From: Bacilli bacterium | GTDB lineage: Bacteria; Bacillota_I; Bacilli_A; ML615J-28; CAG-698 | Length of the DNA: 64,000 nucleotides | NCBI GenBank assembly: GCA_017617065.1 | Contig: JAFZWP010000013.1 | Coordinates: forward strand, 186,001 to 250,000 | Reading direction: 5' to 3' | Shown here: in pieces, positions 9,630-19,009 of the stretch | Position numbering within the stretch: the stretch's first letter is position 1 | Layout of the letters: every line of letters begins with the position of its first letter | Notes under the pieces: model-generated | What the model saw: only the letters and a program-made list of their open reading frames with translations | Database searches by the model: none | Told to the model about the DNA's origin: nothing | Position numbers and translations under genes: made by a program

Positions 9630-10503
9630 AAATCGTTAAATCACTAATCTTTACACTTCTTTCATTATTAATAAAGAATGTAAAGTTGTCTATATACATA
9701 TATTTATTTATCCCATCAACTGTATAACTAATTCTTAGAGGGAAATTATTAATTTCATATTTATATAAATAATCTATCTTTATAACTATTTCATAACTGC
9801 CATTAAATGAAAAACTATTACTACTATTTAAATTATTTAAATCAGCTAATGTATTTGTTTGATCATAAACACAATTCATCATTTTTCTAGTTACTAAATT
9901 ACAATCTAGACACTCAATATTATTTACTTCTATATTACATTTACTATTTAATCTTAACACTACTGCTTCTATTGCTACTTGATTATTAGTTTTAGAAGTA
10001 ATTGCTTTCATACAAGATAAGCTAATTTCTAAATCATTATTTACTTCTCCTTTATAAATAGAAATACTACCAATCATTATATCTAGCGATTTAGAATTAT
10101 TATAATTTAATACTAAATATGCTTCATTAATTATCACATCATCATTAATATCTATTTTAAATGTTAAGGAAAGATTATAAACATAATAATTTTCTTTTTT
10201 AATACTTGTTTGATTAATAATATCAATTGAATTTACATTCATTTGATATTTGTCTTGTTTTTGATAAGATGTGATAAAACAAGATGATATTTTATTAATA
10301 TCAGTTATATAACTATCTTTTTGATTAACATATAAATTAACATTTAATTTAGGCTTATTAGTATCACTTACTAACATACTATATGATTCTTTAACAGTAG
10401 TTACTTTAATTGATTGATTATTAAAATACCAAATAAAGACCATTACTATAATAAACAGACAAATTGCTACTCCAACTAGTATTTTTTTAAGCATCTTCTT
10501 CAT
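9610..10503 (-). CDS. Membrane-anchored extracellular protein of unknown function
   Basis: Not recognised. An N-terminal helix (about residues 5-27 after MKKMLKK) is followed by a roughly 260-residue Ser/Asn/Lys-rich, beta-strand-like extracellular region with several Cys residues, including a pair in ECLDCN. I start it at the ATG at 10501-10503; a TTG three codons upstream is also open. Neither has a good ribosome site, and the start overlaps the preceding gene, so coupling is likely. It sits between the secreted protein gene and the ABC ATPase, so a role in binding, delivering or protecting against the transported molecule is possible but is inference. Confidence 0.7.
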   Translation of the reverse strand: MKKMLKKILVGVAICLFIIVMVFIWYFNNQSIKVTTVKESYSMLVSDTNKPKLNVNLYVNQKDSYITDINKISSCFITSYQKQDKYQMNVNSIDIINQTSIKKENYYVYNLSLTFKIDINDDVIINEAYLVLNYNNSKSLDIMIGSISIYKGEVNNDLEISLSCMKAITSKTNNQVAIEAVVLRLNSKCNIEVNNIECLDCNLVTRKMMNCVYDQTNTLADLNNLNSSNSFSFNGSYEIVIKIDYLYKYEINNFPLRISYTVDGINKYMYIDNFTFFINNERSVKISDLTIYEFEYN

Positions 10504-11137
10504 ATAGTTCAAAATATGATGTAGTTACATCAACTATTTCGAACGCTCCTTTCTTTGTACAAATACCAATAAAATAATATTTCGCAAATCCTAAACTGAT
10601 TTTGCATTCCCCTCTTACCCTTAGAGTTATCTTTTTGTTTGGGTTAACAGTTATTGTCATCGTATTAGTTTCGGTTGTTTTAATTGACGATTCACTTGAT
10701 ACTTTTATTTCAAATGATTCAGCCCCATTTAATTCTACTTTTTTAAGCTTTGATACTTGCTTTAACGATATACCTCCACTATACGAATAACTATGCATTT
10801 CATAAAATACTTCACTTAAAGAATATGTAAATGTTAAAGGTGCTAAAGTCTTATTGCTCCTAGAAAAGACAATATCACCAATATATGTGCCATCTTCATA
10901 TTCATGGACAGAATTAGCATTCCAACCAAAAGCAATTCTCTTTATCTTTGCGTAATTATTATCAATCATTGCCTGACTATAATCTTTTAAGATTACATAA
11001 TCACTATTATCATATGCTAAATAACTAAACTGTTCATGACCAGTATTAGAATATGCATCATGATTAATGCTATTGCCATCAACAGTCAATAAAAAAGTAA
11101 GTAATAATATAAATACTAGTTTTAGTTTTGTATACAT
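10487..11137 (-). CDS. Secreted protein of unknown function, first gene of ABC cassette
   Basis: A 216-residue protein with a typical signal peptide (LKLVFILLLTFLLTV, about 5-19), no lipobox and no later membrane helix, so probably secreted. The ATG follows a strong GGAGGT six bases upstream (11144-11149), unlike the coupled genes downstream. The C-terminal half alternates Ser/Thr with hydrophobic residues (TETNTMTITVNPNKKITLRV), a pattern typical of amphipathic beta-strands and loosely reminiscent of beta-pore-forming proteins; this is only a resemblance. No homologue is recognised. It overlaps the next gene by 17 bases. Confidence 0.7.
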   Translation of the reverse strand: MYTKLKLVFILLLTFLLTVDGNSINHDAYSNTGHEQFSYLAYDNSDYVILKDYSQAMIDNNYAKIKRIAFGWNANSVHEYEDGTYIGDIVFSRSNKTLAPLTFTYSLSEVFYEMHSYSYSGGISLKQVSKLKKVELNGAESFEIKVSSESSIKTTETNTMTITVNPNKKITLRVRGECKISLGFAKYYFIGICTKKGAFEIVDVTTSYFELYEEDA

Positions 11138-11189
11138 ATAAATACCTCCATATATATATTTAACAAAACTAATGTTTTTTTCTTATTAA

Positions 11190-11224
11190 AATAAAAAAAG
11201 TTAACTATAAAAATAGTTAACTTT
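11190..11224 (-). terminator. Terminator of the pepP operon
   Basis: Perfect 12-bp stem AAAGTTAACTAT/ATAGTTAACTTT (11197-11208 with 11213-11224), four-base loop, U-run on the minus transcript. It starts just after the pepP stop and separates it from the ABC cassette. Confidence 0.9.
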
Positions 11225-11230
11225 TCTTTA

Positions 11231-12493
11231 TTATTTTTTATTTCTGCCCTTAGCCATATAAGCTTCTATATCATCAACTTCTTTAATGATATCTTTGCTT
11301 AGTACAACTGGTCCATCTTTAGTAACTAATACATCGTCTTCAATTCTAACACCGATGCCTTCTTTTTCTAAATATAAGCCTGGTTCAACCGTTATAATCA
11401 TTCCTTCATCAATTGGGATATCACGACTAGCAGGATCATGAGTATCCAGACCAATAGGGTGACCTACACTATGCCAATAATAATTAACTAGTTCGCTATC
11501 TTCTTTGATTAAGCCAATCTCTTTTAATCCTTTAGCAAGTAAATCTCTAGCATACTTATAATAATCTGCAAATGATAAACCTGGTTTTAAGTAATCAATA
11601 CATTTCTTATTAGTATCAAGTACTATTTCATAGATTTGTCTTTGGCGAGGAGTAAATTTACCATTAGCAGGGTAAGTACGTGATATATCACTAATATAGA
11701 ATTCATATCTTGCACCCAAATCAAATAAAACTAAATCGCCATCTTTGATTTTACAGTTATTAGCCGTGTAATGTAAGACGGTTGCATTCTTTCCACTTGC
11801 TACGATTGTAGTGAAGGCAGAATCTTTTTGGCCATCATATTTAATATATGAATCAAAATATGTTTCAGCTTGGTATTCATACATTCCTGGCTTTAAGTTT
11901 TGCATTATTACATCTAGAGCGCCTTTAGTAGTATCAATTGCTACTTGATGCATAGCAATTTCTTCTTTAGTTTTTACTCTTCTAAGTAAAATTAAATCAT
12001 CATATGCATTCTTAATGACTAGCCCTGTGTATCTTGCTTCTAACTGGTCTTTTAGCTTCATTGCACTAGTAACATAGTTTACTAAATTCTTTTGTTCTAA
12101 ATCTAAGTAAACTGTCTTTAGACCATTTAGTTTATCATTTAATAATATGTTTAAAGCAGGAATAAAATCAGGATGATAGAATACTTTATCAATACCACTA
12201 ATCATGCTTGCTTCATCTTTATATAGTTTTTCTCCGACCCATTTTACTTTTACTGGATCGTTTTCTTCGATGAATAGCATTTCTTTTTTCTCTTTACCGC
12301 TTTTAGCCATGATTAACATAACGTTATCTTGGTTTATACCTGTGAAATAATAAAAGTTTTTATTAACTTCAAACAAGAATTGTTCATCAGCTGTTTTATC
12401 TTTTAATTCACCAGAATATAAAACAATTAAACTATTATCGTCCATCACCTCAAATAAGCGGTTACGATTGTTACGATAAAACTTTTTATCCAT
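11231..12493 (-). CDS. pepP: Xaa-Pro aminopeptidase (aminopeptidase P, M24B)
   Basis: Cleaves N-terminal residues that precede proline; a cytosolic dinuclear metal enzyme. The 420-residue protein has an AMP_N domain (about 1-135) and a pita-bread M24 domain with all five metal ligands: D258, D269, H345, E370 and E385, and catalytic-region His in VLHYTANN. Its start overlaps the phosphohexomutase stop (TAATG), so the two are coupled. A strong terminator follows. Family length and motifs are normal. Confidence 0.95.
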   Translation of the reverse strand: MDKKFYRNNRNRLFEVMDDNSLIVLYSGELKDKTADEQFLFEVNKNFYYFTGINQDNVMLIMAKSGKEKKEMLFIEENDPVKVKWVGEKLYKDEASMISGIDKVFYHPDFIPALNILLNDKLNGLKTVYLDLEQKNLVNYVTSAMKLKDQLEARYTGLVIKNAYDDLILLRRVKTKEEIAMHQVAIDTTKGALDVIMQNLKPGMYEYQAETYFDSYIKYDGQKDSAFTTIVASGKNATVLHYTANNCKIKDGDLVLFDLGARYEFYISDISRTYPANGKFTPRQRQIYEIVLDTNKKCIDYLKPGLSFADYYKYARDLLAKGLKEIGLIKEDSELVNYYWHSVGHPIGLDTHDPASRDIPIDEGMIITVEPGLYLEKEGIGVRIEDDVLVTKDGPVVLSKDIIKEVDDIEAYMAKGRNKK

Positions 12494-14163
12494 TATTCAA
12501 TATCACCTACAATTTTCATTACTTTGTCTTCAATTTCTTTTACTTTAGCCTTAGCATCTTCCATTGAAGGAGCAACGCAAGCAATGTATACTTTCATCTT
12601 AGGTTCTGTTCCACTAGGTCTTAATACAAACCAAGATCCATCTCTTAAGAAGAATTTAATTACATTAGAAACTGGTAAAGTTAAATCAGATTCTTTACCT
12701 GCTAAATAATCATATCTTTTACGTAATTCGTAATCTTCTTTAGCTACAATATCAAAACCAGCAGGGTTATTTACTCTAAAATGATTTAGAATACGGCCAA
12801 TCTTTTTAGCGCCTTCTTCACCAGCTAGGCCAATATTAACTAAACCTTCTTGATGGTATCCATATTCTTTATATAAGTCTTCTAACACGTCAACTAGTGT
12901 TTTACCAATTGAATGATAGTAATTAGCAGCTTCACTAATCATCGTAATAGCTTGAAGTGAATCTTTATCTCTTACAAAATCACCGATTACATATCCATAT
13001 GATTCTTCATATCCAAAGAAGAATTTAGTATCTGTTCCTTCAAGAAGTGTAGCTTGTTCGCCGATATATTTAAAACCAGTTAGAGTCGAGAAAGTTTCAA
13101 TACCATGTTTTTGTGCAATTTCGGCACCTAAAGATCCTGTAACGATTGTATTAAATAATTTAGCTTTAGAGAATGGTCTAAATTTACATAAATAATTAAT
13201 TAAAATAGCACCTGTTTGGTTACCTGTTAAATATTTATATTCCCCATTATGTAGTACGGCTATACCAAGTCTATCGGCATCTGGGTCTGTTGCTATAACT
13301 AAATCAGCTTTAGCTTCTTTTGCATACTTAATAGCAAGCTCAAATGCACTAGCATTTTCTGGATTAGGTGATTTAACTGTAGAGAAATCTCCATCTGGAA
13401 CCATTTGTTCTTTAACAGCTACAAAGTCATAACCTAAATCAGTTAATAATTTAGATCCTAAATAGCCACTAGTACCATGAAGTGGTGTAAAGACAATCTT
13501 TATTTCTTTTTTTGCACCAACTTTAACTTGAATGCCTTTTACAGCATTTAAGTATGCTTCATCAATAACTGGACCAACAATTTCAATTAAACCTTCTTTT
13601 ACTAATTCATCATATTCTCTTGGTTGAATATCAAAGTATCCTGGGGCTTTATCAATTTCCCTAATTACTTCTTCTACAAGATCAGGAACATATTGGCATC
13701 CTGTATGATCATAAATCTTATAACCATTATATTCAGGAGGATTATGACTAGCCGTAACAACTATTCCACCAGTTGCATGAAGGAATCTTACTGCAAATGA
13801 TAATTCTGGAGTTGGAGTAATCTTATCAAATAAGAATACCTTTACACCTAAACTTGCTAGTACCCTAGCTGAATCTTTCGCAAAATCAAGTGATTTATGA
13901 CGAGGGTCATAAGCAATTGCTACGCTTGGTTTATCATAGTGAGCAAGTAATACTTTACCATAACCATAATTAGCTCTACGTAAAGTATAGATATTCATTC
14001 TATTTGTTCCTGCACCAATTACGCCTCTCATACCGCCAGTTCCAAAAGTAATGTCAGTATAAAATGCATCATTCAACTCTTCTTCACTATAAGAATTAAG
14101 TTGTTCTCTTAAATCTGCCTCTAAACATTTAGCATCAAACCATTCTTTTGCTTTTTTATTCAT
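12493..14163 (-). CDS. pgcA: Phosphoglucomutase/phosphomannomutase (alpha-D-phosphohexomutase)
   Basis: Interconverts hexose-1- and hexose-6-phosphates, feeding glycogen and cell-envelope sugar synthesis; it would supply glucose-1-phosphate to GlgC. The 556-residue protein has the phosphoserine loop TASHNPPEYNGYK (S139), the Mg-binding DPDADR (D293, D295, D297), the sugar-binding GYEESYGY and the phosphate-binding RPSGTEPK near the C-terminus. Overlaps pepP by one base and the upstream CDF gene by eight. The gene symbol is a best guess among PgcA/ManB-type enzymes. Confidence 0.94.
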   Translation of the reverse strand: MNKKAKEWFDAKCLEADLREQLNSYSEEELNDAFYTDITFGTGGMRGVIGAGTNRMNIYTLRRANYGYGKVLLAHYDKPSVAIAYDPRHKSLDFAKDSARVLASLGVKVFLFDKITPTPELSFAVRFLHATGGIVVTASHNPPEYNGYKIYDHTGCQYVPDLVEEVIREIDKAPGYFDIQPREYDELVKEGLIEIVGPVIDEAYLNAVKGIQVKVGAKKEIKIVFTPLHGTSGYLGSKLLTDLGYDFVAVKEQMVPDGDFSTVKSPNPENASAFELAIKYAKEAKADLVIATDPDADRLGIAVLHNGEYKYLTGNQTGAILINYLCKFRPFSKAKLFNTIVTGSLGAEIAQKHGIETFSTLTGFKYIGEQATLLEGTDTKFFFGYEESYGYVIGDFVRDKDSLQAITMISEAANYYHSIGKTLVDVLEDLYKEYGYHQEGLVNIGLAGEEGAKKIGRILNHFRVNNPAGFDIVAKEDYELRKRYDYLAGKESDLTLPVSNVIKFFLRDGSWFVLRPSGTEPKMKVYIACVAPSMEDAKAKVKEIEDKVMKIVGDIE

Positions 14164-15340
14164 CTTTTCCTCCTATATAATTTCTATCTATTGTTATTAT
14201 AACATTATAATTTTCACTTACTTCTTTTACTTTAGAATTAATTAAACTAATTAATTCTTCATCTTTCTTATTATATGCAGTAGGTATAACTACATCAAAT
14301 AAGATATTTGAATGTGTTGGTCCGTGAACTACTCTAAAATCATGGAAAGTTAAATCTTTATCTATTTCATTTAAAATAGTAGCAACAATTGCTTTTAGTT
14401 TATTAGTTTCTGGATCATTAATTCTAACTGGGTCCATATGAACTACTAAATTTATATTATCATTCATAAAATCATGTTCAATATTATCTACGATATCATG
14501 ACTAATTAAAATATCTACATCCGCATCTACTTCCACATGCACACTAATAAAAGTTTTAGCTTGACCATATGAATGAATTACTAGATCATGAATACCAAGT
14601 ACGCCTTCATAAGATAATATTTTGTTTTCAACCATCTTAACAAAATCTTTATCCGGTGCTTCACCGATTAATGGGCTCGATGTTTCAATAATTAACTTAA
14701 TTGCATTAAAGATAATAAAGCCAGCTACTAGTAAACCAATATAACCATCGATTTGCAGACTCCATATCTTCGCTACTACTAAACTAATTAGTACAACGCT
14801 AGTCGATAATATGTCTGACAGGCTATCTTTAGCGGTTGCAATTAATGCTGGTGAATCAATTAATTTTGCACACTTATTATAGAATAAGTTTTGCCATAGC
14901 TTTATTAAGATTGATACACTTAAAGCTATAATTGCTATCCAAAAATAATCTAAGTTAATATCAGTTGGATTGATTATCTTTTCAATTGAAGTTTTAACTA
15001 ATAATACCCCAATTATTAAAATAACTAGTGATACAATTAATCCATTAACGTATTCAATTCTTTCATGTCCAAATGGATGATCTTTATCAGCTGGTTTATT
15101 TGCTAATTTAAATCCAACTAAAGTAATAATGCTAGAGCCACCATCAGTTAGGTTATTAATACCATCAGCCATAATTGATATGGCTCCACTGATAATACCT
15201 ACTATTATTTTAAACGCACATATTAAAAGATTAGTAACAATTCCAAAGATTGCACACAATACCCCATATGCACTTCTAACATTATTATCTTTTACATTTT
15301 TATAATCTTTAATAAATATTCTTGCTAGTATATTTAGCAT
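14156..15340 (-). CDS. Cation diffusion facilitator (CDF) family transporter
   Basis: Predicted inner-membrane divalent metal/H+ antiporter with six helices in the first 230 residues and a cytosolic ferredoxin-like C-terminal domain (about 235-390). CDF metal-site signatures are present: MADGINNLTDGG in helix 2 and KDSLSDILST in helix 5; the linker HPFGHERIEYVN is typical of the family. An extra C-terminal tail (YNVIITIDRNYIG) is normal for the long Firmicute forms. Zn, Fe or Mn could be the substrate. It leads the CDF-mutase-pepP operon, with GGTGAT as ribosome site. Confidence 0.92.
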   Translation of the reverse strand: MLNILARIFIKDYKNVKDNNVRSAYGVLCAIFGIVTNLLICAFKIIVGIISGAISIMADGINNLTDGGSSIITLVGFKLANKPADKDHPFGHERIEYVNGLIVSLVILIIGVLLVKTSIEKIINPTDINLDYFWIAIIALSVSILIKLWQNLFYNKCAKLIDSPALIATAKDSLSDILSTSVVLISLVVAKIWSLQIDGYIGLLVAGFIIFNAIKLIIETSSPLIGEAPDKDFVKMVENKILSYEGVLGIHDLVIHSYGQAKTFISVHVEVDADVDILISHDIVDNIEHDFMNDNINLVVHMDPVRINDPETNKLKAIVATILNEIDKDLTFHDFRVVHGPTHSNILFDVVIPTAYNKKDEELISLINSKVKEVSENYNVIITIDRNYIGGKDE

Positions 15341-15411
15341 TTATATCACCTATACCATTATAACATAGTTACGATTTTTTTTACACTATGAAAAAACTTA
15401 AAAAGAAATAA

Positions 15412-15440
15412 TTTAAAAGGCGCTATTTTCATAGCGCCTT
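15412..15440 (-). terminator. Terminator of the ychF-to-acpP gene run
   Basis: 10-bp stem AAGGCGCTAT/ATAGCGCCTT (15417-15426 with 15431-15440), four-base loop, U-rich tail on the minus transcript, right after the acpP stop. Confidence 0.88.
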
Positions 15441-15450
15441 TATTATAATA

Positions 15451-15681
15451 TTATTTTTTAATGCTTTCAGCGTATCTTACGATATCACCAACAGTTTGAA
15501 TAGATTGAGCAACTTCATCACTAATCTTAATATCATATTGTTCTTCTACTGCCATAATTAATTCTACAGCATCTAGTGAATCTGCGCCTAAATCATCAAT
15601 TAATTTAGCATCCATAGTGATAACAGATTCATCCTTGATATTTAATTCTTGAGCAATAATTTTTTTAATTTCTTCAAACAT
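15451..15681 (-). CDS. acpP: Acyl carrier protein
   Basis: Carries acyl chains on a 4'-phosphopantetheine arm for fatty acid synthesis. The 76-residue acidic protein has the attachment motif GADSLDAVELIM with the modified serine in DSL. It stands alone, without other fab genes, 20 bases after the lipid kinase gene, an interesting lipid-metabolism pairing. Strong terminator downstream. Confidence 0.96.
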   Translation of the reverse strand: MFEEIKKIIAQELNIKDESVITMDAKLIDDLGADSLDAVELIMAVEEQYDIKISDEVAQSIQTVGDIVRYAESIKK

Positions 15682-15701
15682 TTTCTTTTCTCCTTATATT
15701 A

Positions 15702-16613
15702 TTATTTTGCTTCCACAAACTTTAATGCATTATGCATTAATTTCACACTAAATTCATTAACTACACTTGTTTCACCATCTAAACACAAAGCAATACCTTT
15801 AGGAGCTATTACTTTAACTTCCTTACCTGCTTCGTAGATGATGTATGGTCTAACCACTTTGTTTTCTAAATGGGTGCCTGCTTTATATGCATTAACTGCT
15901 TTGCTAATTTTAAATAAAGATAATGCTTTGATCATGCAAAGTTGGAACTTGCCGTCATCGATTTCTGCGTCAGGAGCGCATTTATAGCCTCCGCCGTAAA
16001 TCTTAGCATTAGCTACAGCACAAAGTAGCATCTTACCATTATGGATTTCTTTTCCATCTAAGATAACTTGGCAACGATTATTTCTCTTAAATAAAATACT
16101 ATATAAAACAGCATTACTATACGAATGTTTACCACCAATTATTTTCTTACGACGAAGTTTATCCATTACAACACAAACAGTTGCATCCATTCCAAAATTA
16201 GTAATATTTATTGAATATTTGTCATCAACTTTTAAAACATCAATTAGTCTAGGAGTTCCTTTAACTACTTTTTCTAAATCTTTAAAAGCATCTGGATTTT
16301 CAAAATACTTAACAAAGTCATTACCTGATCCACATGGGTAACATGCTAGCTCTATATCTTTAGTAAAATCTAAGCCATTTAATACTTCATTTAAAGTACC
16401 ATCACCGCCACAAGCATAAAATCTAAGTTTACCTTCAAGGCTTGCACAATAGTTGCGTGTAGCAACAGTTGCATCACCTTTAGATGTTGTTAGATGAACT
16501 AAATAATCAAATTCATCACCCAATTCATTTTTTAGATTTTCTAGTTTTTCGATTATTCCTTTAGAGCAATCAGATAAGCCTGCTGCTGGATTAACAATAA
16601 AAATGTGTTTCAT
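15702..16613 (-). CDS. Diacylglycerol kinase-family lipid kinase (YegS/DgkB-like)
   Basis: Phosphorylates a lipid, probably diacylglycerol or undecaprenol-like substrate, at the membrane surface. The 303-residue protein has NPAAGLSD at the start, the nucleotide-binding GGDGTLNEVLNG near 75-86, PCGSGNDF near 99-106 and the C-terminal beta-sandwich with CLDGE near the end, the standard DAGK_cat/YegS fold. Starts after GGGAGAAG; 36 bases downstream of tex and 20 upstream of acpP. DgkB (a soluble DAG kinase in lipoteichoic acid turnover) is one possible identity. Confidence 0.88.
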   Translation of the reverse strand: MKHIFIVNPAAGLSDCSKGIIEKLENLKNELGDEFDYLVHLTTSKGDATVATRNYCASLEGKLRFYACGGDGTLNEVLNGLDFTKDIELACYPCGSGNDFVKYFENPDAFKDLEKVVKGTPRLIDVLKVDDKYSINITNFGMDATVCVVMDKLRRKKIIGGKHSYSNAVLYSILFKRNNRCQVILDGKEIHNGKMLLCAVANAKIYGGGYKCAPDAEIDDGKFQLCMIKALSLFKISKAVNAYKAGTHLENKVVRPYIIYEAGKEVKVIAPKGIALCLDGETSVVNEFSVKLMHNALKFVEAK

Positions 16614-16649
16614 AAAGCTTCTCCCAAATATTACAATTCAATTATAATA

Positions 16650-18977
16650 TTATTTTTGATTTGGGTCAATCATTGTTAATTGTAGTCTACCTTTTTGTAG
16701 ATCAACACCAATTACCCATACCTTAACAATTTCTCCAACTTTAACGACATCTAGTGGATGCTTAATATAACCTTTTTTAATCTTAGAGATGTGAACAAGT
16801 CCATCTTCATGGATTCCGCAGTCTACAAATACACCAAAGTCAACTACGTTTCTAACTGTTCCTTGAAGTTCCATACCTGGTTTTAAGTCTTCTAGATTTA
16901 AGCAGTCGCCTCTTAAAACTGGTTGAGCAACATCATCACGTGGGTCACGAAGTGGAGCAACAAATGAATCTAAAATATCGTTTAGAGTATATTCACCAGC
17001 ACCAGTTTTTTCCATTAACATCTTACGATCAGCTTTCTTGATAGCTTGTTTTAACTCTTCAGTTCCAATTGCATCTTCACCAAATCCAAGTAATTCAAGA
17101 ACTTGTTTAGCAACATTATAACTTTCAGGGTGAATTGAAGTCATATCAAGTTTTTCACTTCCTTCAGGAATACGTAAGAAACCGATAGCTTGTTCTAATA
17201 CTTTATCGCTTAATCCTTTAATCTTCAAGTCTTCACGTGTAGCATAAGGACCATGTTCATCACGATAAGCAACAATTAACTTAGCAGTCTTAGTAGTTAA
17301 GCCTGATACTCTTTGAAGTAAAGAAACTGATGCACTATTTACATTTACACCAACGCTTGATACAGCGCTTGATACAACATAGTTAACAGATTCTTTAAGT
17401 TCTGCATCTGGTAAGTCATGTTGATACTGACCAACACCAATTGATTCAGCTGGAATCTTAATTAATTCAGCTAATGGATCTTGAATTCTACGAGCAATAG
17501 AAATTGCACTTCTTTCTTCAACGTTAAAGTCAGGGAATTCTTCTTTAGCTAATGGACAAGCAGAATATACTGATGCACCAGCTTCACTAACGATGATGTA
17601 CTTAACTGGTTTTTCCATTTGTTTAACAGTATCCGCAATAAATGCTTCTGTTTCTCTACTAGCAGTACCATTACCCATAGCAATAACTTCTACGTTATAT
17701 CTTAAGCATAAGTCTTTAACGATAGCTTGTGCTTCTTTATATAATTCCATATCTACAGCAGCATTAGGTGATTTTTGATGAGGATAAATCTTACTCTTTT
17801 CTAAGAATTTACCAGTTGCATCAACTACTGCTACTTTACATCCAGTTCTAAATCCTGGGTCAACACCTAAAACGATCTTACCTTTCATTGGTGGAGTTAA
17901 TAAGTAATGACGTAAGTTTTCTGAGAATACATGAATTGCTTGTTCTTCAGCTTTTTCTTTTAAGTCAGATCTTATTTCTCTTTCAATTGAAGGTTTAATA
18001 AGACGTTTATATGCATCTTCAATTGCCATTTTAATGTATTCCGCAGAAGGACTATTAGGGTCTAAGATTGTACGTTTGCAAACAAAATTGATTGCTCTTT
18101 CGCTATCTTCACTAATACTAATCTTTAATACTTTTTCTGCTTCACCACGGTTCATAGCAAGAACTCTGTGTAATTTAATTTCAGAAATAGGTTCTTGATA
18201 ATCGTAATACATTTCGTATACTTTCTTTTCATCCTTAGCATCTTTTTTGTATTCACTAACGAACTTACCATTTCTTTCAACGAATTGTCTAATCCATTTA
18301 CGGAATTTAGCATTATCAGATACGATTTCAGCGATGATATCCATTGCACCTTGCATTGCATCCTTAACATTAGTAACAACGCTATCTTCTTTCTTTTGCT
18401 CTTCAGTAGGTTCAAGCGTTACATACTTCATAGCTTCTTCAATTGGATCATCTGGATGACATTCAAGTAACCAATTAGCAAGAGGTTCTAAGCCTTTACG
18501 TTTAGCTTCAGTTGCTCTTGTCTTTTTCTTTTCTTTATAAGGACGATATATATCTTCTAATTCGCTTAACTTAGTACAATTAACGATTTCATTTCTTAAT
18601 TCTTCAGTTAATTTACCTTTTTCTTCAATAAGACGAATTACATCTTCTTTTCTTTCAGCTAGTTTTAATCCATATTCATAAGCAGTTTGAATTTCACGAA
18701 TTTGATCTTCATTTAAATTGCCTGTTGCTTCTTTTCTGTAACGAGCGATGAATGGAACAGTTGCATCATCTGCAAGTAGTTTTAATACGGCATCAATTTG
18801 ATAACGTTTTAAACCTTGTTCTTCTTCAATTTTCTTTAATAATTGCTCAGTAATACTAGCATCTTTAATCTCAACTTTAACTTTCTTTTGTTCTTCAACG
18901 ACGTTATATTCTTCTACAGTTTCTTCTTTCTTTTCTTCTGCATTTTCAATAACGCCATCTTTGATTTCATTTTCCAT
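16650..18977 (-). CDS. tex: Tex-family RNA-binding transcription accessory protein
   Basis: Tex proteins bind nucleic acids and influence transcription. Domain order in 775 residues: an acidic Lys/Glu-rich N-terminal extension (about 1-40, not in most Tex), helical Tex N domain, YqgF/RNase H-like fold (VLGVDPGFRTGCKVAVVD near 370), helix-hairpin-helix repeats (GVNVNSASVSLLQRVSGLTTKTA), and an S1 domain at the C-terminus (LKPGMELQGTVRNVVDFGVFVDCG near 695). Ribosome site AGAGG. Part of the same-strand run from ychF to acpP. Confidence 0.95.
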   Translation of the reverse strand: MENEIKDGVIENAEEKKEETVEEYNVVEEQKKVKVEIKDASITEQLLKKIEEEQGLKRYQIDAVLKLLADDATVPFIARYRKEATGNLNEDQIREIQTAYEYGLKLAERKEDVIRLIEEKGKLTEELRNEIVNCTKLSELEDIYRPYKEKKKTRATEAKRKGLEPLANWLLECHPDDPIEEAMKYVTLEPTEEQKKEDSVVTNVKDAMQGAMDIIAEIVSDNAKFRKWIRQFVERNGKFVSEYKKDAKDEKKVYEMYYDYQEPISEIKLHRVLAMNRGEAEKVLKISISEDSERAINFVCKRTILDPNSPSAEYIKMAIEDAYKRLIKPSIEREIRSDLKEKAEEQAIHVFSENLRHYLLTPPMKGKIVLGVDPGFRTGCKVAVVDATGKFLEKSKIYPHQKSPNAAVDMELYKEAQAIVKDLCLRYNVEVIAMGNGTASRETEAFIADTVKQMEKPVKYIIVSEAGASVYSACPLAKEEFPDFNVEERSAISIARRIQDPLAELIKIPAESIGVGQYQHDLPDAELKESVNYVVSSAVSSVGVNVNSASVSLLQRVSGLTTKTAKLIVAYRDEHGPYATREDLKIKGLSDKVLEQAIGFLRIPEGSEKLDMTSIHPESYNVAKQVLELLGFGEDAIGTEELKQAIKKADRKMLMEKTGAGEYTLNDILDSFVAPLRDPRDDVAQPVLRGDCLNLEDLKPGMELQGTVRNVVDFGVFVDCGIHEDGLVHISKIKKGYIKHPLDVVKVGEIVKVWVIGVDLQKGRLQLTMIDPNQK

Positions 18978-19009
18978 AATAAACTAATCCTCTTCTTTCT
19001 AAATATAAA

